Shown piece after piece: positions 49,691-60,429 of a DNA stretch of 64,000 nt. The translations under genes and the position numbers were made by a program. Each line of letters begins with the position of its first letter. Position 1 is the stretch's first letter. This stretch comes from Euglena gracilis (taxonomy: Eukaryota; Euglenida; Euglenophyceae; Euglenales): positions 71,112,914-71,176,913 of the forward strand of contig CP154956.1 in NCBI GenBank assembly GCA_039621445.1, written 5' to 3'. Below the pieces are notes generated by a model, which was given only the letters and a program-made list of their open reading frames with translations, made no database searches and had not been told where the DNA came from.

Positions 49691-52600
49691 ATTTTGAAAG
49701 CAAAAATTACCGTAATATTTCCAACAAAATGGGACACAGGAAGCTAAGAATGCTGTCAACAACACGGGAAAAAAATGTGCGGTTTCCCCTTAAAAAAAAA
49801 CAGGCTTTCCGTCCAGTGGTGTCAAGCAGTGCCAACAGTGTCAGCACCGCTTTTTAGGCACACCAATGGCGATGGGCCGGATGTGCTTAATTGGTTTAAC
49901 CGTACTCCTCCCCTTCCCTTCAAAACGATGAACAACCATAAAAAAGCACTGCCAAGGCTGTCATCAAGCAACACTTTCTTCAAAATTTACTGGAAAAATT
50001 CTAAAAGCAACACTGAACTTCCGGACAGGGGTTTTGAAAAGACCGGAGAGGAAGGGTCCTCTCCCAGGGGAACCCCTCATCTCCCGAAGGGGGGGGGTCA
50101 ATTTGGGGAGGAAAATATTTTGCGGTTTGTACATTAAAAAAGCCAAATGCAAAGCCCCACCTCCGGCACGGGACCCACAAAGCCTTGGAGGCAACCCCCA
50201 GGGGGAGGAGGTCTAGCGTAGCCTGCACCCCCCCCCCCGGGTTCAAAAAATCCCTGCTTCTGGAACCAACAAAAAATCACGATGAATTTTATCATTAGAA
50301 CAATTTAATAATAATGAAATTTCGCATACCTGGCTGAGCGAGACAATTGCTGCTGCTGCTGCTGGTGTTGAATGAAGAGGAAAAGAAATCATCAGATGCG
50401 CCACAGGCAGGCCGGCCACAGCCAGCAACAGGTGGGAAACATTTGGGAGGGCAGCAAGAATTGGATTCCATTGACAAGGAAACCAGACATTCATATGCCT
50501 ATGTGGCACAGCAAGCGAGAGTGCCAAAACCTTTGAGCAAATGGGGCATGTGCGTGAAAGCTTGTGCTGTGTCCTGATGTGATGGGAGCGATGCTGACAT
50601 ATACATTTGCATTTGGTATTGATCACCTGAATTCTGCCCCCTCCCCCTCCCAGAGCTGCATGGGAAGGTCTCGGGGCGGGGAAGAACGTCCCTTCACTCA
50701 CCACCAGAGCACTTAGCAAATGAAATTTTGACCTAAACTGCATTTTACCCCTCTTTCAAAGACGCTCAAAGCTATTCGATGCAAAGATATGAAGCAGACT
50801 GACTTGGTTGCCTGATGCTAGATTGAAAACCAACAGCTTTGAGAGCAGCACGAGGAGACATGGAACGAGTGGCAGGGCCTGTTCATAGCGCAGGAAAATG
50901 GAATCTACAAGACGCTGAGGTGGTGCATCATCTCCGCTGCGTCCTGTGAGGAGTAATGGCGTGCGCTTATGTTTAGCCATTTTTAGCTGCTCTGTCGGGT
51001 GGATTCGATGACAAAAATAATGGGGAGGGGTGAGAAATCAAAAAGATGGTTTGCAGTGCACTGGCAACCACTTCCAAAACTCATTTCACGTTGCATTTGC
51101 ACCGAGCCAAACTAATTACTGGTAAAATAATCTCGTTCAGAAGATAAACATGAACGCTCACTCGACACAAGGAAATAGCACAACGTCATCATTCATTCTT
51201 TTTACCCCACCCAAGAATTTCCTCCAAAACCGCACAAAAACTCTGGCAAGTATTTTCGGGTTACCTGCATCAGGGTTGGATGTTTTGCTTTCCCCCACGG
51301 AAGCCTGGATGTCACCCTGTCAATTTTCACATCAGTCTCCTGTTAAAGAACTCGATGACCATCCAAAACAAAGACCAAGGCTTTTGAAACCTGGTCATCA
51401 CCCAAATGTTTCACTGCCCAGACACTTTTCGAGGACATAATACATTTTTGCCAACCAATCTATCCCCTCTCCTGCGAAATAGCGCACTGAGCCATCAAAC
51501 CAAAAAGAGAATGCAACGCCTTCAAAACACAAAAAAAAACTTTGACTTTGAGGGTCACATTGCTCACGACATGCATATCAATTCACAGTCGCAATCACTA
51601 TCAATAACATTATCTTCATTATGATGAGATAATATATTTTACACATTGTGGAAACGTCTGTTTACAAACTTTTTACACAACACAAACATTCAACAACACA
51701 CAGGAGGGAATAATCAGAGACCTTTGGAAAATTGCAGGAAACTTGCAGAAAATTGTGAGAAAAGCGGTTTCAAGAACCGGAAATAGGGGTGTATCTCCTC
51801 ATCAGAAAATTTTTGTATTCTGAGGCTGATCTTCCCATGCCCAAATTTTAGTGGCTTTTTTTTTACCCCATTCTTTAAATTTTGGGCCATAAGAAGAACT
51901 ATCCGAAAGTTCTTAAAAAAATAATTACATTTTTGTACACCCGGACCCCAAAGATTGCATGATATGCAACTTGGCATAACCATGAAAAAAACAACGTGAA
52001 GCTGTCCCACGGCACCCCGTATGCTCATTTTGTTTTGTGGGGAGGGTCAAAAACTGCCAAAAACGACGGAAATGGCCAGAAATTGCGGGATAAATGTGGA
52101 CGTCCATCGCCCCCTAGGCACCGCCCAAAACGAAGGTCACGTTGCATTGGTTGCAACGGGATGACAACCTCGGGGGAGGGCCTCGACAGTTCCATTCCCA
52201 TCGGGGAGATGGCTGCCTGGCAAGAAAGGCGGGGCAGGCTGCAAAGGCCCGGCAGTGGTGGTCGCCGTTTGGACAAGGCAGATGAGGAGGAGGGCCCGTT
52301 GCAGTGGGGAGAAGAAGGACCAGGAGAACCATTGCATGCGATCGCCTGTGAATCGAGAGCAGGCTTGGATGTGAGCCGTGAAGGGGAGGGGGGATCCCGC
52401 TGCATTGCATTTTGATGGGACCCCGTGGATACTCAGCAATTCTGGAGGCGACTTCAGGTTTTAGGCACGTCGCGTTTTAGGGGTGTGGGCAGTGGGAAAA
52501 GAAACCCCGAGGCCGGCCTGCAGGGGTGGGGGCAAGAGCAACGTCCTCGCTCACATTCTTACCCTTCCACAAAAGAAAAGAAAAAATCACACCCAGGAAA

Positions 52601-54315
52601 GCTGTTCACTGGCTCTCCGCAAGCTGCGAATGTGTGTCTCCTCCTTGGTTGCTGCCCGTCGAGGGAATTCAAATCCTTATCAATTTTTGTGCATTGATTG
52701 GCATAGGCTTTTTAGGTGGTTGAATAAATTTTGAATTGCTGACGGGAAAAAAATTGACAGATAAAATATTTGGTAAAAGCTTAAAAAATGCCGTAAAAAT
52801 CTTGGATACCCGCTTGAAACCGCTGGGAAAATTTCCGGACAAAACAAATTGGGAACAAAGCTTCCTTTTAAACACCGCCCCCCCCCCCCCGGGGCAGGGA
52901 CCTCCTCCCAAATAGAGCCATCTTGCTCAGGGCATTTCCCAAAAAAGTTTTCCACGCTTCGCGCCACAGAAAAAAATATATAAATAAAAAAAACCTCAAG
53001 TAAAAGCAAAAATTCGAAAAGTTGCATGACAAAAAAATGACAAAAATTTTTGGTCTCATGAAAAAAAATCGGGAACAGAACGAGGTATTTTTCAGAGTCA
53101 AAGTTTTTCCAGCAAAAATCCAAAACCGTTGGGGAAAATGCAAAAAAAAAAAACGTTTTCCCCCCTGCCTTGGAGCTTTTTCTGCCACATAGTTCTTCAA
53201 GGTTCCCAAAATTTGTTCTCCTTTGTTTTACTTTTTGGGTTTACGTGTACTCTGCTCAGAAATGGGTTCCACCCCTTTGAATTAGATACAGAATGCTGGG
53301 GGGCACATTTTCCACCAGCTGATGGTGCTAAGTCCCTTCAGGGATCCTCTCCCAGCACACTTGTCCTCATGGCCTGATTTGCCGTCGTGGTCTCAGCCTC
53401 CTGGGGATGCCACAAAAAGGTGGCAGGGTTTGCACCTTTTCTTTTTGCCTCCTTTTGCCCCTTTTAAATTGTCCGGTGTTTTTTATTGACTTGCCTCCTT
53501 GCATTTGAGGGATTAAAGTTGTTGCAGAACTTTTGATTCTTCTGCTTCAAAGGGAAAATCGGAGTGAGCCAATGTGGCACAGACAGAACCGTCGGCGAAC
53601 AAGGATATGTCCCGCAAGTCAGCTTTGCAGTGGGATGTGACAAAGCCTCTGAATCTGTGGGGAACAGGGGAAAAAAACACCATCAGCTGACAAAAATTGT
53701 TTCTTTGTTAAAAAAAAAAAGAAGAAGAAGAAGCGTCCCAGACACCGCAGAAGCCCAACAAAATCTGTTTGGAAAACAATGCCCCAGTCGCGGGGCACGG
53801 AAAAAAAGGCAGGTACGCAAGACGGCAGGGAAAAGAAAGCAAAGCAGCAGTGCATCAATCCAAATCAAAAGACAGCAGGTCAATCAGACAGGTCCAAATC
53901 GGCACGGCCACGACTCTCGCAAGACACTTTGAACCCGCACCCACGTGTCAGGAGCAGGGTCATATGCGGCATACTCTTGCACCTCTCCCTCGCCTGCCCA
54001 CCCACTCACGCCGGCAGCAGCGGCTTAAACTGGACGATTCTCACCCACATATACCCTGAGGACCACAAATGCATCCTTGTCGCCATCAGGTGCAGGGGTT
54101 GCCATGCTCGTGTAGCTTAAACAAGAAACATTCAATCCAGACAAATATGTTGCTTGGTCTCGAAATTGCCTTGAACTTGCTAACGCACAACCACAGAGAA
54201 AGAGATGGTGCAGAAACGGGATGAACAAAATGCAAAAGCAACAACAGCAGCAACACGGCGTGTCAAGGAAAAAACCTCCATATGCACCTCAAACAGGCCA
54301 ACACATGAGGTAATA

Positions 54316-54793
54316 CAGGGGGGGGGGGGGCGGGGAATGCAACTTGGCCCTTCAAATTATGCAAGTCAAAAAAATGCAAAAAAATGCAAAAAAAATTCAA
54401 AAAATGCAAAAAAAATGCAACTTGCATGAAAACATTGAGAAAAAGCTGGAATATGACAGAGCTTTGCTGCCTAAAATCAAAAAAATTTTCCAGGGCAAAA
54501 TATTTTATGCAAAAAAAAAACCGCAAAAAATGCAAAAAAAATCCAAACATATGCCAACCAACTACAAAATTTTTTTCAAGGGCAAAATATTTCTTGTAAA
54601 AAATGCAAAAATTGCAAAAAATCCAAACATACGGCAACCAACTACAAAAAAAATTTCCAGGGCAAAAAGAAAAAAATATTTTATGCAAAAAAATGCAAAA
54701 AAATGCAAACAAATGCTAAAAAAGTGCAAATTTCGGGAAAACCTGATTATGCAAAAAAAATGCAAATTATGCAAGTTGCATTTCCCCCCCCTG
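54316..54793. mobile_element. hAT-like element with ATGCAAAAA-array interior
   Basis: Ends CAGGGGGG...GGGAATGCAACTTG and CAAGTTGCATTTCCCC...CCTG are inverted repeats interrupted by a G/C run of variable length. They are flanked by an exact 7 bp duplication GGTAATA (54309-54315 and 54794-54800). The interior is rich in ATGCAAAA units, with a repeated block around CCAACYACAAA (54555 and 54635). It is related in layout and in the AATGC-inward ends to the 12.1 kb element. Confidence 0.78.
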
Positions 54794-55534
54794 GGTAATA
54801 ACAAAAAACCAAAACTTGTGGTCTTTGGACACGCCTGACTTTTGGACAGCGGAGGAGTCCGCGCCATGTAGCAAAGCCTTCGGGTACGGTCTATTGCCTT
54901 AGTGGGGGGTATGGGGGGGTAAACTCGAAAAAATTTTCCTTTCCTGTATGCATTTTCGGAATCGCAGTAAAATGTGCTTTCTAAATTGGGGTCACTTGTG
55001 GGATCAAAAAAACCCTACAAATTCTTTGCACAAAAAACTCCGAAAGTGGCATTTTGACTGTTATTTGGGGGGGGGGGGAGGGCCCAATCACAGTCAAAAA
55101 TTCATCCATTTTGCCATCTCCCTTCGGGGAAAAAAATGGCACGCGTCGGTAGGGGGTGTGTGCATAGGCGGTCGAATCCGCACTTAAGGGTTCTTCTTTG
55201 AAAAAAAAAATGGCGCATTTGCACAAATTTTCAATTTTTACGATATTTCTGGGACCCTGTGCCCTGACACACAGAAAACAGTTTATGAATTGTTGCAACC
55301 CTGTATTGGAAGGTTGTAACCCCAGGTGGTTTGATATGCATGTTGCTTACCGAGTAACATGAAAGGGGCCGAGGGTGGGATTGGTGCCAAACAGGTGGGA
55401 AACACGCACCCGGACTATTGGTACTGGTGCTGACGTGGTTCCTGGACTGGTTTGGGAACTGCAGCCGCCCATAAAGACACACGGAGCCTTATTGCATCAC
55501 GTACAACAGACTACGTCAGCCAGCCGTCACGTAA

Positions 55535-55940
55535 CTGATGTACGTTTGTGGGCACATTTGTGCGCACAAAACGCAAAACGTTGAAGGTAAAATGACATGT
55601 TGGTGGTCGCAAATGAGCCCACAGACAAATTTTGTTTGTTGGCACAAATGCGCGCACCAGCATCTTGGGGAAACCGGTATACGGAGGGTTTGTGCATGGG
55701 CAGCAACGAACAACATGTTCATGTTAAAAGTCAATTTTGTTGGTGCCGTCAAATCCGCGCACCAACACGCCTATCACGTTCAAAAACCTCGTAGGGTCAT
55801 GGCCCTTAAGTTGGTGCGCGCAAATGCGCACACCAACATTTAATCAATCACTTCAGAATAATGTGTTTGTGCGAGCCTTAATACGCAAAATCAAAGTTTG
55901 TTTGTGGGCGCAAACTTCGCGCACCAACACACATCAATTG
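55535..55940. repeat. Second array of GCGCAnnTGCGC palindromes
   Basis: Units such as GTTGGTGCGCGCAAATGCGC followed by ACACCAAC (55812-55839), with relatives at 55550-55575, 55605-55660, 55738-55775 and 55895-55930. The GTTGGTG / CACCAAC arms match those in the 46-48 kb array. Confidence 0.65.
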
Positions 55941-56084
55941 TGCGACACTATCCCTTCGTCCGTGACAGCTGGTGAACGCAATTCCACACGACAACCATTG
56001 GTTTGCACCACGATTGCGTAGTGATGAAATTTGTGGTGAGAGGTAGTATGTTAGTGTTCATATGAACACGGCATCTGACAGGCA

Positions 56085-56370
56085 AAAATTTGCCTGCCTT
56101 ACTTTTATACATTTGCACTGCTGTTCCCCGGCTCATATGGCCCCTCGTTTGGCAGATAAGCGTGACGTGCAAAGACCTGTGACTGTTCGACGACTTCTCT
56201 GCGACAGCACTGCGGTACAAGAATTCAAAATTTGGTGCCTGAAACACCTGGGATGTGTCGGGCCGGAATCCATTTTCTGGTGTTCTCCACCACGTTTCCT
56301 CATTTTTTTCCCTTGGAAAACGTGAAACACACCAGTTTTTGTGCATAATTTGTGGGGGGTGAGTCCCACC
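56085..56370 (+). repeat. Dispersed repeat G, copy 2
   Basis: Partner of 47160-47430. An 87-codon plus-strand frame runs through this copy but is broken in the other, so it is not taken as a gene. Confidence 0.5.
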
Positions 56371-56505
56371 GCGTTCATGCAACCAATCGAGTGGTAATGG
56401 TTCAACAATTCCTGCACCCAAAGTAACGGGTGTTTGCGAGTGGTTGTTCTCGTAATGCCTCTTGGGTACACCCCAAGCCCCGAGTCCCCCCCCCCCGGGG
56501 GGAAC

Positions 56506-56742
56506 TCGGCACTTGCTGTCCAGCGAGCAGGAGGGCGACCCCCGGCCCCGGCACTTCACCCACCAGCCGTCCTTGGTCCGGCGCCCGAGGGGCTGGATGG
56601 GGTCGTCGTTGATCACAGAGTCGTACGTGTGCCCCGTGCTGAGCACGCCCTGCAGGCGGAGCGCGTTGGGCCCCGCGACCGGCCCCTCGATCGTGATCGG
56701 GGGCAGGGGCCATGGGGCGGAGCGGCCGCCCCCCCCCCCCCA
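56506..56742 (-). CDS. Metallophosphoesterase gene, exon with GRRTKDGWWVKC
   Basis: Open frame PLPPITIEGPVAGPNALRLQ, then GVLSTGHTYDSV and PLGRRTKDGWWVKC, ending SLDSKCR at a GT donor. The pattern G.l..G..y.......iGrr..dGWWVKa is characteristic of the C-terminal strands of this family. If the exon starts at the AG next to 56743 it would translate a run of 13 G residues, a length-unstable tract. An internal acceptor at GAG|GGG (exon start 56685, phase 0) is a plausible alternative. Confidence 0.65.
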
Positions 56743-58309
56743 CTGGAAAATGGCCGCCACAGTGAATGGCCGACACAAACAGGCTGAACACAGACCACAA
56801 AGCCGCTGATCGCCCAGTGGGGAGGTACACAATTGTTTGGGTCCTGCCTGACTTCGATGTTGCAACGTTGGATTTTGGACTTCGGCCGTGAAGCGGGTTG
56901 CCACTGAAGAGCACTAATGGCTGCGCCGGTGGATGGAAACCCTACGAACAAGGGTTCTAACGCATGAAACTTGCTCCAGCGCTCGAAAATTCCATAGATT
57001 CTGATTTCACTTGACCTTGAGAAATTCCCTTATCCAATGGGACGTTGACCAAGCGGAAAAATGATGCCCCTGAGCTGGTGCACCACGTCCGGGGCCCGGC
57101 GGGGGCCGTGGGGGCCGCGGGCCTCCGGCGGGTTGGAGTAGCACGTGTCGCACACAGGCTGGCCTGAATTCGACCTGAATTCGACCCACCCCGAGGGGGG
57201 AGGCTGCGGGAGTGTCCTGGAAGGTGAGGGACCGGGGGGTGATACCCGAAACCCCCTCACTAGTGCATTGTTTGGGGCATTGTTGACTGCCGTTGCCAAA
57301 AATTTGGTCCAGCCGGCTTTGTTGGGCTGGGTCCAACTGTATTATCGCCAACGGACCCCCGCCTCGGCTGGGAGTTGCTGGCTGGAGAAAAGGTCCCGGT
57401 TGGCTGGACCCCCAGAAGCAGGGTCGCTTCCAGAGTCCCCTGCCCAGGGGGCGGTTGGCCGAACCTTGCAATTCAGCCTGGTCACACATCGCATAGCGCA
57501 CCCCGTGGACTGTGTCCCGCAGGACTTGGGGGGCATCGCCCGCACCGGACAGCGCTGCGACACAAGGTCATACAGGGCCGTCCACGGTGGGCAGGGCGTG
57601 GTTGCGGTCGGCTCCCCCCCCGGGGGGGGGTGCCTTTCCCAAACAAAGGCTCACTCCAGCCAGGAAAAGGCCAGGAGGACCCCCCAGGCGGGAATTTCTT
57701 AAGCCCTGGACCCCCTTTACCCCCCAGGGGGTCCAGCCAGTTAGCACCTGGCTGGACCCCGACCCCCGGGGTCCTGAAGAAAAGGTTTGAGTACCCGTCA
57801 CAGAAACCAGATACATGGAGAATTTTTTGATGTCTTGCCTCATGTCACTTGTTTACCCAGGAAAATGCCTTGAAAAGGTTGATACCTAAAAAACCTTCCT
57901 CCTTGACCAATTTCTTTCAGTCTTTGCCTTCGGCGCAAGGGAATGATCAGGACCCTGGCATATCTCCACCAGGAAACCAACAAAAGATCATTTGGGGCAA
58001 CTTTTGAGATGGGAAAAAAGCATTGCTGTGGCCTGGGGTTCAGATGGGCAGCAGAGGTGGCAACTGTCTGGGTTTGCAACGTAGTAGCTCAACAACCCTT
58101 GAAACCTGGCAAAGGTCGGGGGGGGGGTTTCCCACCTGCCCCACATTCCACCATACGCCATCAGCCATTGGGTTGGCATGGGAGGTGTGCGGTGCGGTGG
58201 CCGCCGAAGGGCCGGTGGCCAAGAAGGACCCACTGGATGCCGTTCTCCCGCAGCACTCGGCCCACCTCCACCTCCGGCAGAACAGGCTGACCGTCGGGGG
58301 CCAGACTCC
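56506..58309 (-). CDS. Calcineurin-like metallophosphoesterase gene, C-terminal exons
   Basis: This entry is the span of four minus-strand exons. They read GIQWVLLGHRPFG, GDAPQVLRDTVHG, VCDTCYSNPPEARG and PLGRRTKDGWWVKC. In this order they resemble the C-terminal half of algal/plant calcineurin-like phosphoesterases, which read vlvGHqPhGdaP.v, then aDtsYs......RG, then G.l..G..y and iGrr..dGwWVka. The first two junctions agree in phase (1 and 0). The N-terminal catalytic motifs (D.H, GD..D, GNHE) should lie above 58.3 kb but were not seen before the window becomes satellite. Such enzymes are two-metal hydrolases of phosphoesters; the substrate is not predictable. Confidence 0.68.
57068..57158 (-). 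CDS. Metallophosphoesterase gene, exon with DTCYSN motif
   Basis: Reads PVCDTCYSNPPEARG, a Pro/Arg-rich segment, then RAPDVVHQLR. It corresponds to the family aDTsYS......RG.avsev segment. The acceptor AG at 57159-57160 is clear. The 3' boundary is a guess: a GC donor in phase 1 at 57067, or an earlier GT donor after RAPD in phase 0, which would match the next exon. Confidence 0.6.
57502..57554 (-). CDS. Metallophosphoesterase gene, small exon
   Basis: A 53 nt exon: two bases plus LSGAGDAPQVLRDTVHG. GDaP.v follows the GH motif in this family. The acceptor is GTCGCAG|CG. The GT donor after CACGGG is in phase 0 and joins to PVCDTCYSN. A second frame of the same segment is Cys-rich and open, but it does not join the neighbouring exons in phase. 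Confidence 0.58.
58205..58309 (-). CDS. Metallophosphoesterase gene, exon with GH metal-site motif
   Basis: The exon begins after AG (58310-58311) with two bases completing a split codon. It then reads SLAPDGQPVLPEVEVGRVLR and ENGIQWVLLGHRPF. The GH pair matches the last metal-binding motif of calcineurin-like phosphoesterases. It ends in phase 1 at a GC donor (58203-58204); a second GC donor 3 nt further also keeps phase. Confidence 0.65.
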
Positions 58310-58379
58310 CTGCCATGCACCACGCCCACCTGCAGCCGGGTCAGAACCATTCAGGGCGGTCCTTGAGCAAAAAAAAAAG

Positions 58380-58665
58380 TTCCCGTCCACAGGTTGCAGG
58401 TCATGGGGGTGTTATGCCCCCCCCCCCCCCCGGTCACAGGTTGCAGGTTGCGAAAAATTTAACACCACCTTACCTACGACCGCCCCCTCGTTTTGACCAC
58501 CCCCCGTCACAGGTTGCAGGTTATGGGAGTGTTATGACCCCCCCCCGGTCACAGGTTGCAGGAACCCGGTCATACGACTAGGGGGGGGGGGGTAAATGTG
58601 CTGACCGGGGGGTGGTCATAAATGAGGGGTGGTCATACGACTAGGGGGGGGGGGGTAATGAAAAA
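58380..58665. repeat. GTCACAGGTTGCAGG repeats with C/G runs
   Basis: Four copies of CACAGGTTGCAGG (58389, 58434, 58506, 58549), each next to a C-run. They are followed by two copies of GGTCATACGACTA, each with an adjacent G-run. Located just 5' of the metallophosphoesterase exon at 58309. Confidence 0.75.
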
Positions 58666-59346
58666 TCCGCAGGAAAAATAGTCCAGAAAAATGGCGATAT
58701 TTTGGCAAAAAATGGGTCGATATCAGGGGGAAAGTGGTTTCTGGATTCTTTACCACCAGAAACGTCAAAAAATGTGGTTTTCAACTTCTTGTTTTTTGTT
58801 TTTGACCCATTCGATCCCTGGATCGGCCCCTATGGGGGAAAAAAAAACTTCCCATCCCTTGTGGACCGCCCTGGGAGCGGCACATGAAGAAAAAAAAAGG
58901 AATACCCGCTCATCCAGGGGGGGGGGATTGCACATCGGGAGGTCGAAAATTTCAGTGCAAAAAAATTGCACAAAATTGCACAAAATTGCACAAAATTGCA
59001 CATATCAGAAAAGCCATACCAGAAACGAGAAAAGCTGCATATTCTGCCAATTTACCCTGTCGGTTCGCCCAAAAAGTTGCAACACAATCAGCCGTGGCAA
59101 TATGCCATGGCAACACTACGCCATTCATCCTGAATTTGTTCATCATCCAGTGGAAGACACAACAATTCATACTTGGAAATTACCAAGGCACAAAATGCGA
59201 ACCTGTTTGTAGAATGCCTATTGCTCCTTTGCCTATTGGCCGATTGGGTTGAAAACTGAGTAAACCAACAATAAACAGCCTTTGAACGAAAATTTTCACT
59301 ACACACATCAGTTTCCCAGCAAAAAACTACCCCTGTTACCCATATA

Positions 59347-59475
59347 TTGCAAAAACTGGCTCCTACACTGGTCAAGTGTGGGGGGTGGGGGGGGGGGGGG
59401 GGGTGGGGGGTGGGGGGGGGGGGGGGGGGGGGTAAATGTCCAGTGTAGGACCCAGTTTTTGCAATACCTCCAGAA
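59347..59475. repeat. Hairpin repeat around a G-run
   Basis: TTGCAAAAACTGG..CCTACACTGG (59347-59372) pairs with CCAGTGTAGGACCCAGTTTTTGCAA (59437-59462) across an almost pure G tract. One arm also occurs, diverged, at 26640-26690 (GGGGTAAATGTCTAGTGTGG... AGTTTTTTGCAATACCTC), showing that it is a dispersed element. Confidence 0.6.
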
Positions 59476-59577
59476 AAAAAAACGGTAAGTTCTCAATTGC
59501 ATCAAAAACTGACATTTTCCAAAACAAAATGTCCTGGGTCATGGGGGGGGTTGCTGTGGGAGGTTGGATCGATTTTG

Positions 59578-59815
59578 GTTGGCGGCCGCGGCCGGCCGCG
59601 GCCGGCCGCGGCCCCAACCACAGCTGTTTGGCGGCCGACCGGGGCTGGCCGCGGCCCATTGGGGTTCCAACCAAGCCACTTTTTTCCTTCAGATGGTTGG
59701 AAAGTTAGCTAGCCGCGGCCGACCGCGGCCGGCCGCGGTCGACAACATTTCCAACCGAGCCAGTGTTTGGTTGGAATGTGGGATGGCCGCGGCCGGCCGC
59801 GGCCGGCCCATTTCC
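59578..59815. repeat. CCGCGGCCGGCCGCGG palindrome block, copy 1
   Basis: Three islands of alternating CCGCGG and GGCCGGCC palindromes separated by segments containing CCAACC or GGTTGG. Extremely CpG-dense against a moderate background. The peptide translations are artefacts. Confidence 0.85.
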
Positions 59816-60103
59816 AACCAACCAAAAATTTTCAAAGGTCTGGTTGGAATGGCATCGGTCTCTTGCGGCTGACCGCAAAGAAACCGATGGCGTTTCATTG
59901 TGGCCAAAAAGATTTTGTGAGGTATTGAAGGAGTACGCCCACAAATGAACCCGATGGCGTTTCATGTGGCCAAAAAGATTTTGTGAGGTTATTTGAAGAG
60001 TTAAGGAGATAAAGCACCCCACACCCCCCCCACCCCCCCCCCCCACCCCCCAACCATCCCCCCCCCACCCCCCACAACACCCCCCACACCCCCCACACCC
60101 CCA

Positions 60104-60350
60104 CATGTCACATCATTTCACGTGACCTTTTTTTATTTTTATTTTTGTTTTTATATTTTTTTGAGTTTTTTTCATTTCTGTTTTCAATCTTTTATTTTGG
60201 TATTTCTGCAAAAGAACCCGATGGTGTTTCATTGTGGCCAAAAAGATTTTGTGAGGTTATTTGAAGGAGTAGGGTTAGGGTTACGATTCTTGTCCAAACA
60301 GCGGAATGTTTCCCGCTCAACGCTGTTAGATTGGTCTGTTTTCAATCTTT
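60104..60350 (+). repeat. Duplicated 240 bp segment, copy 1
   Basis: Begins at CACATGTCACATCATTTCAC, passes an ATTTTT tract, then GAACCCGATGGTGTTTCATT, then GTAGGGTTAGGGTTACGA and CCCGCTCAACG. It is nearly identical to 62171-62410. The phrase GAACCCGATGGYGTTTCAT also occurs alone at 59947 and 60377. Confidence 0.88.
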
Positions 60351-60429
60351 TATTTTTGGTATTTCTGCAAAAGAACCCGATGGTGTTTCATTGTGGACAA
60401 AAAGATTTTGTGAGGTTATTTGAAGGAGT

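Larger units (their letters stand above)
44210..56500. other. Between the two minus-strand genes
   Basis: The upstream exons and promoter of the DUF229 gene and the last exon of the phosphoesterase gene should lie here, but none is recognised. Contents: the 44.8 kb inverted repeat, palindrome arrays, the CACTCCAGTAC array, the 54.3 kb element and repeat G. A GC-rich stretch at 52,110-52,410 is open on both strands but shows no domain. Confidence 0.5.

Noticed and set aside
52100-52415. GC-rich stretch open on both strands
   Set aside because: No domain or splice-phase partner could be identified on either strand, so it is not listed as an exon.
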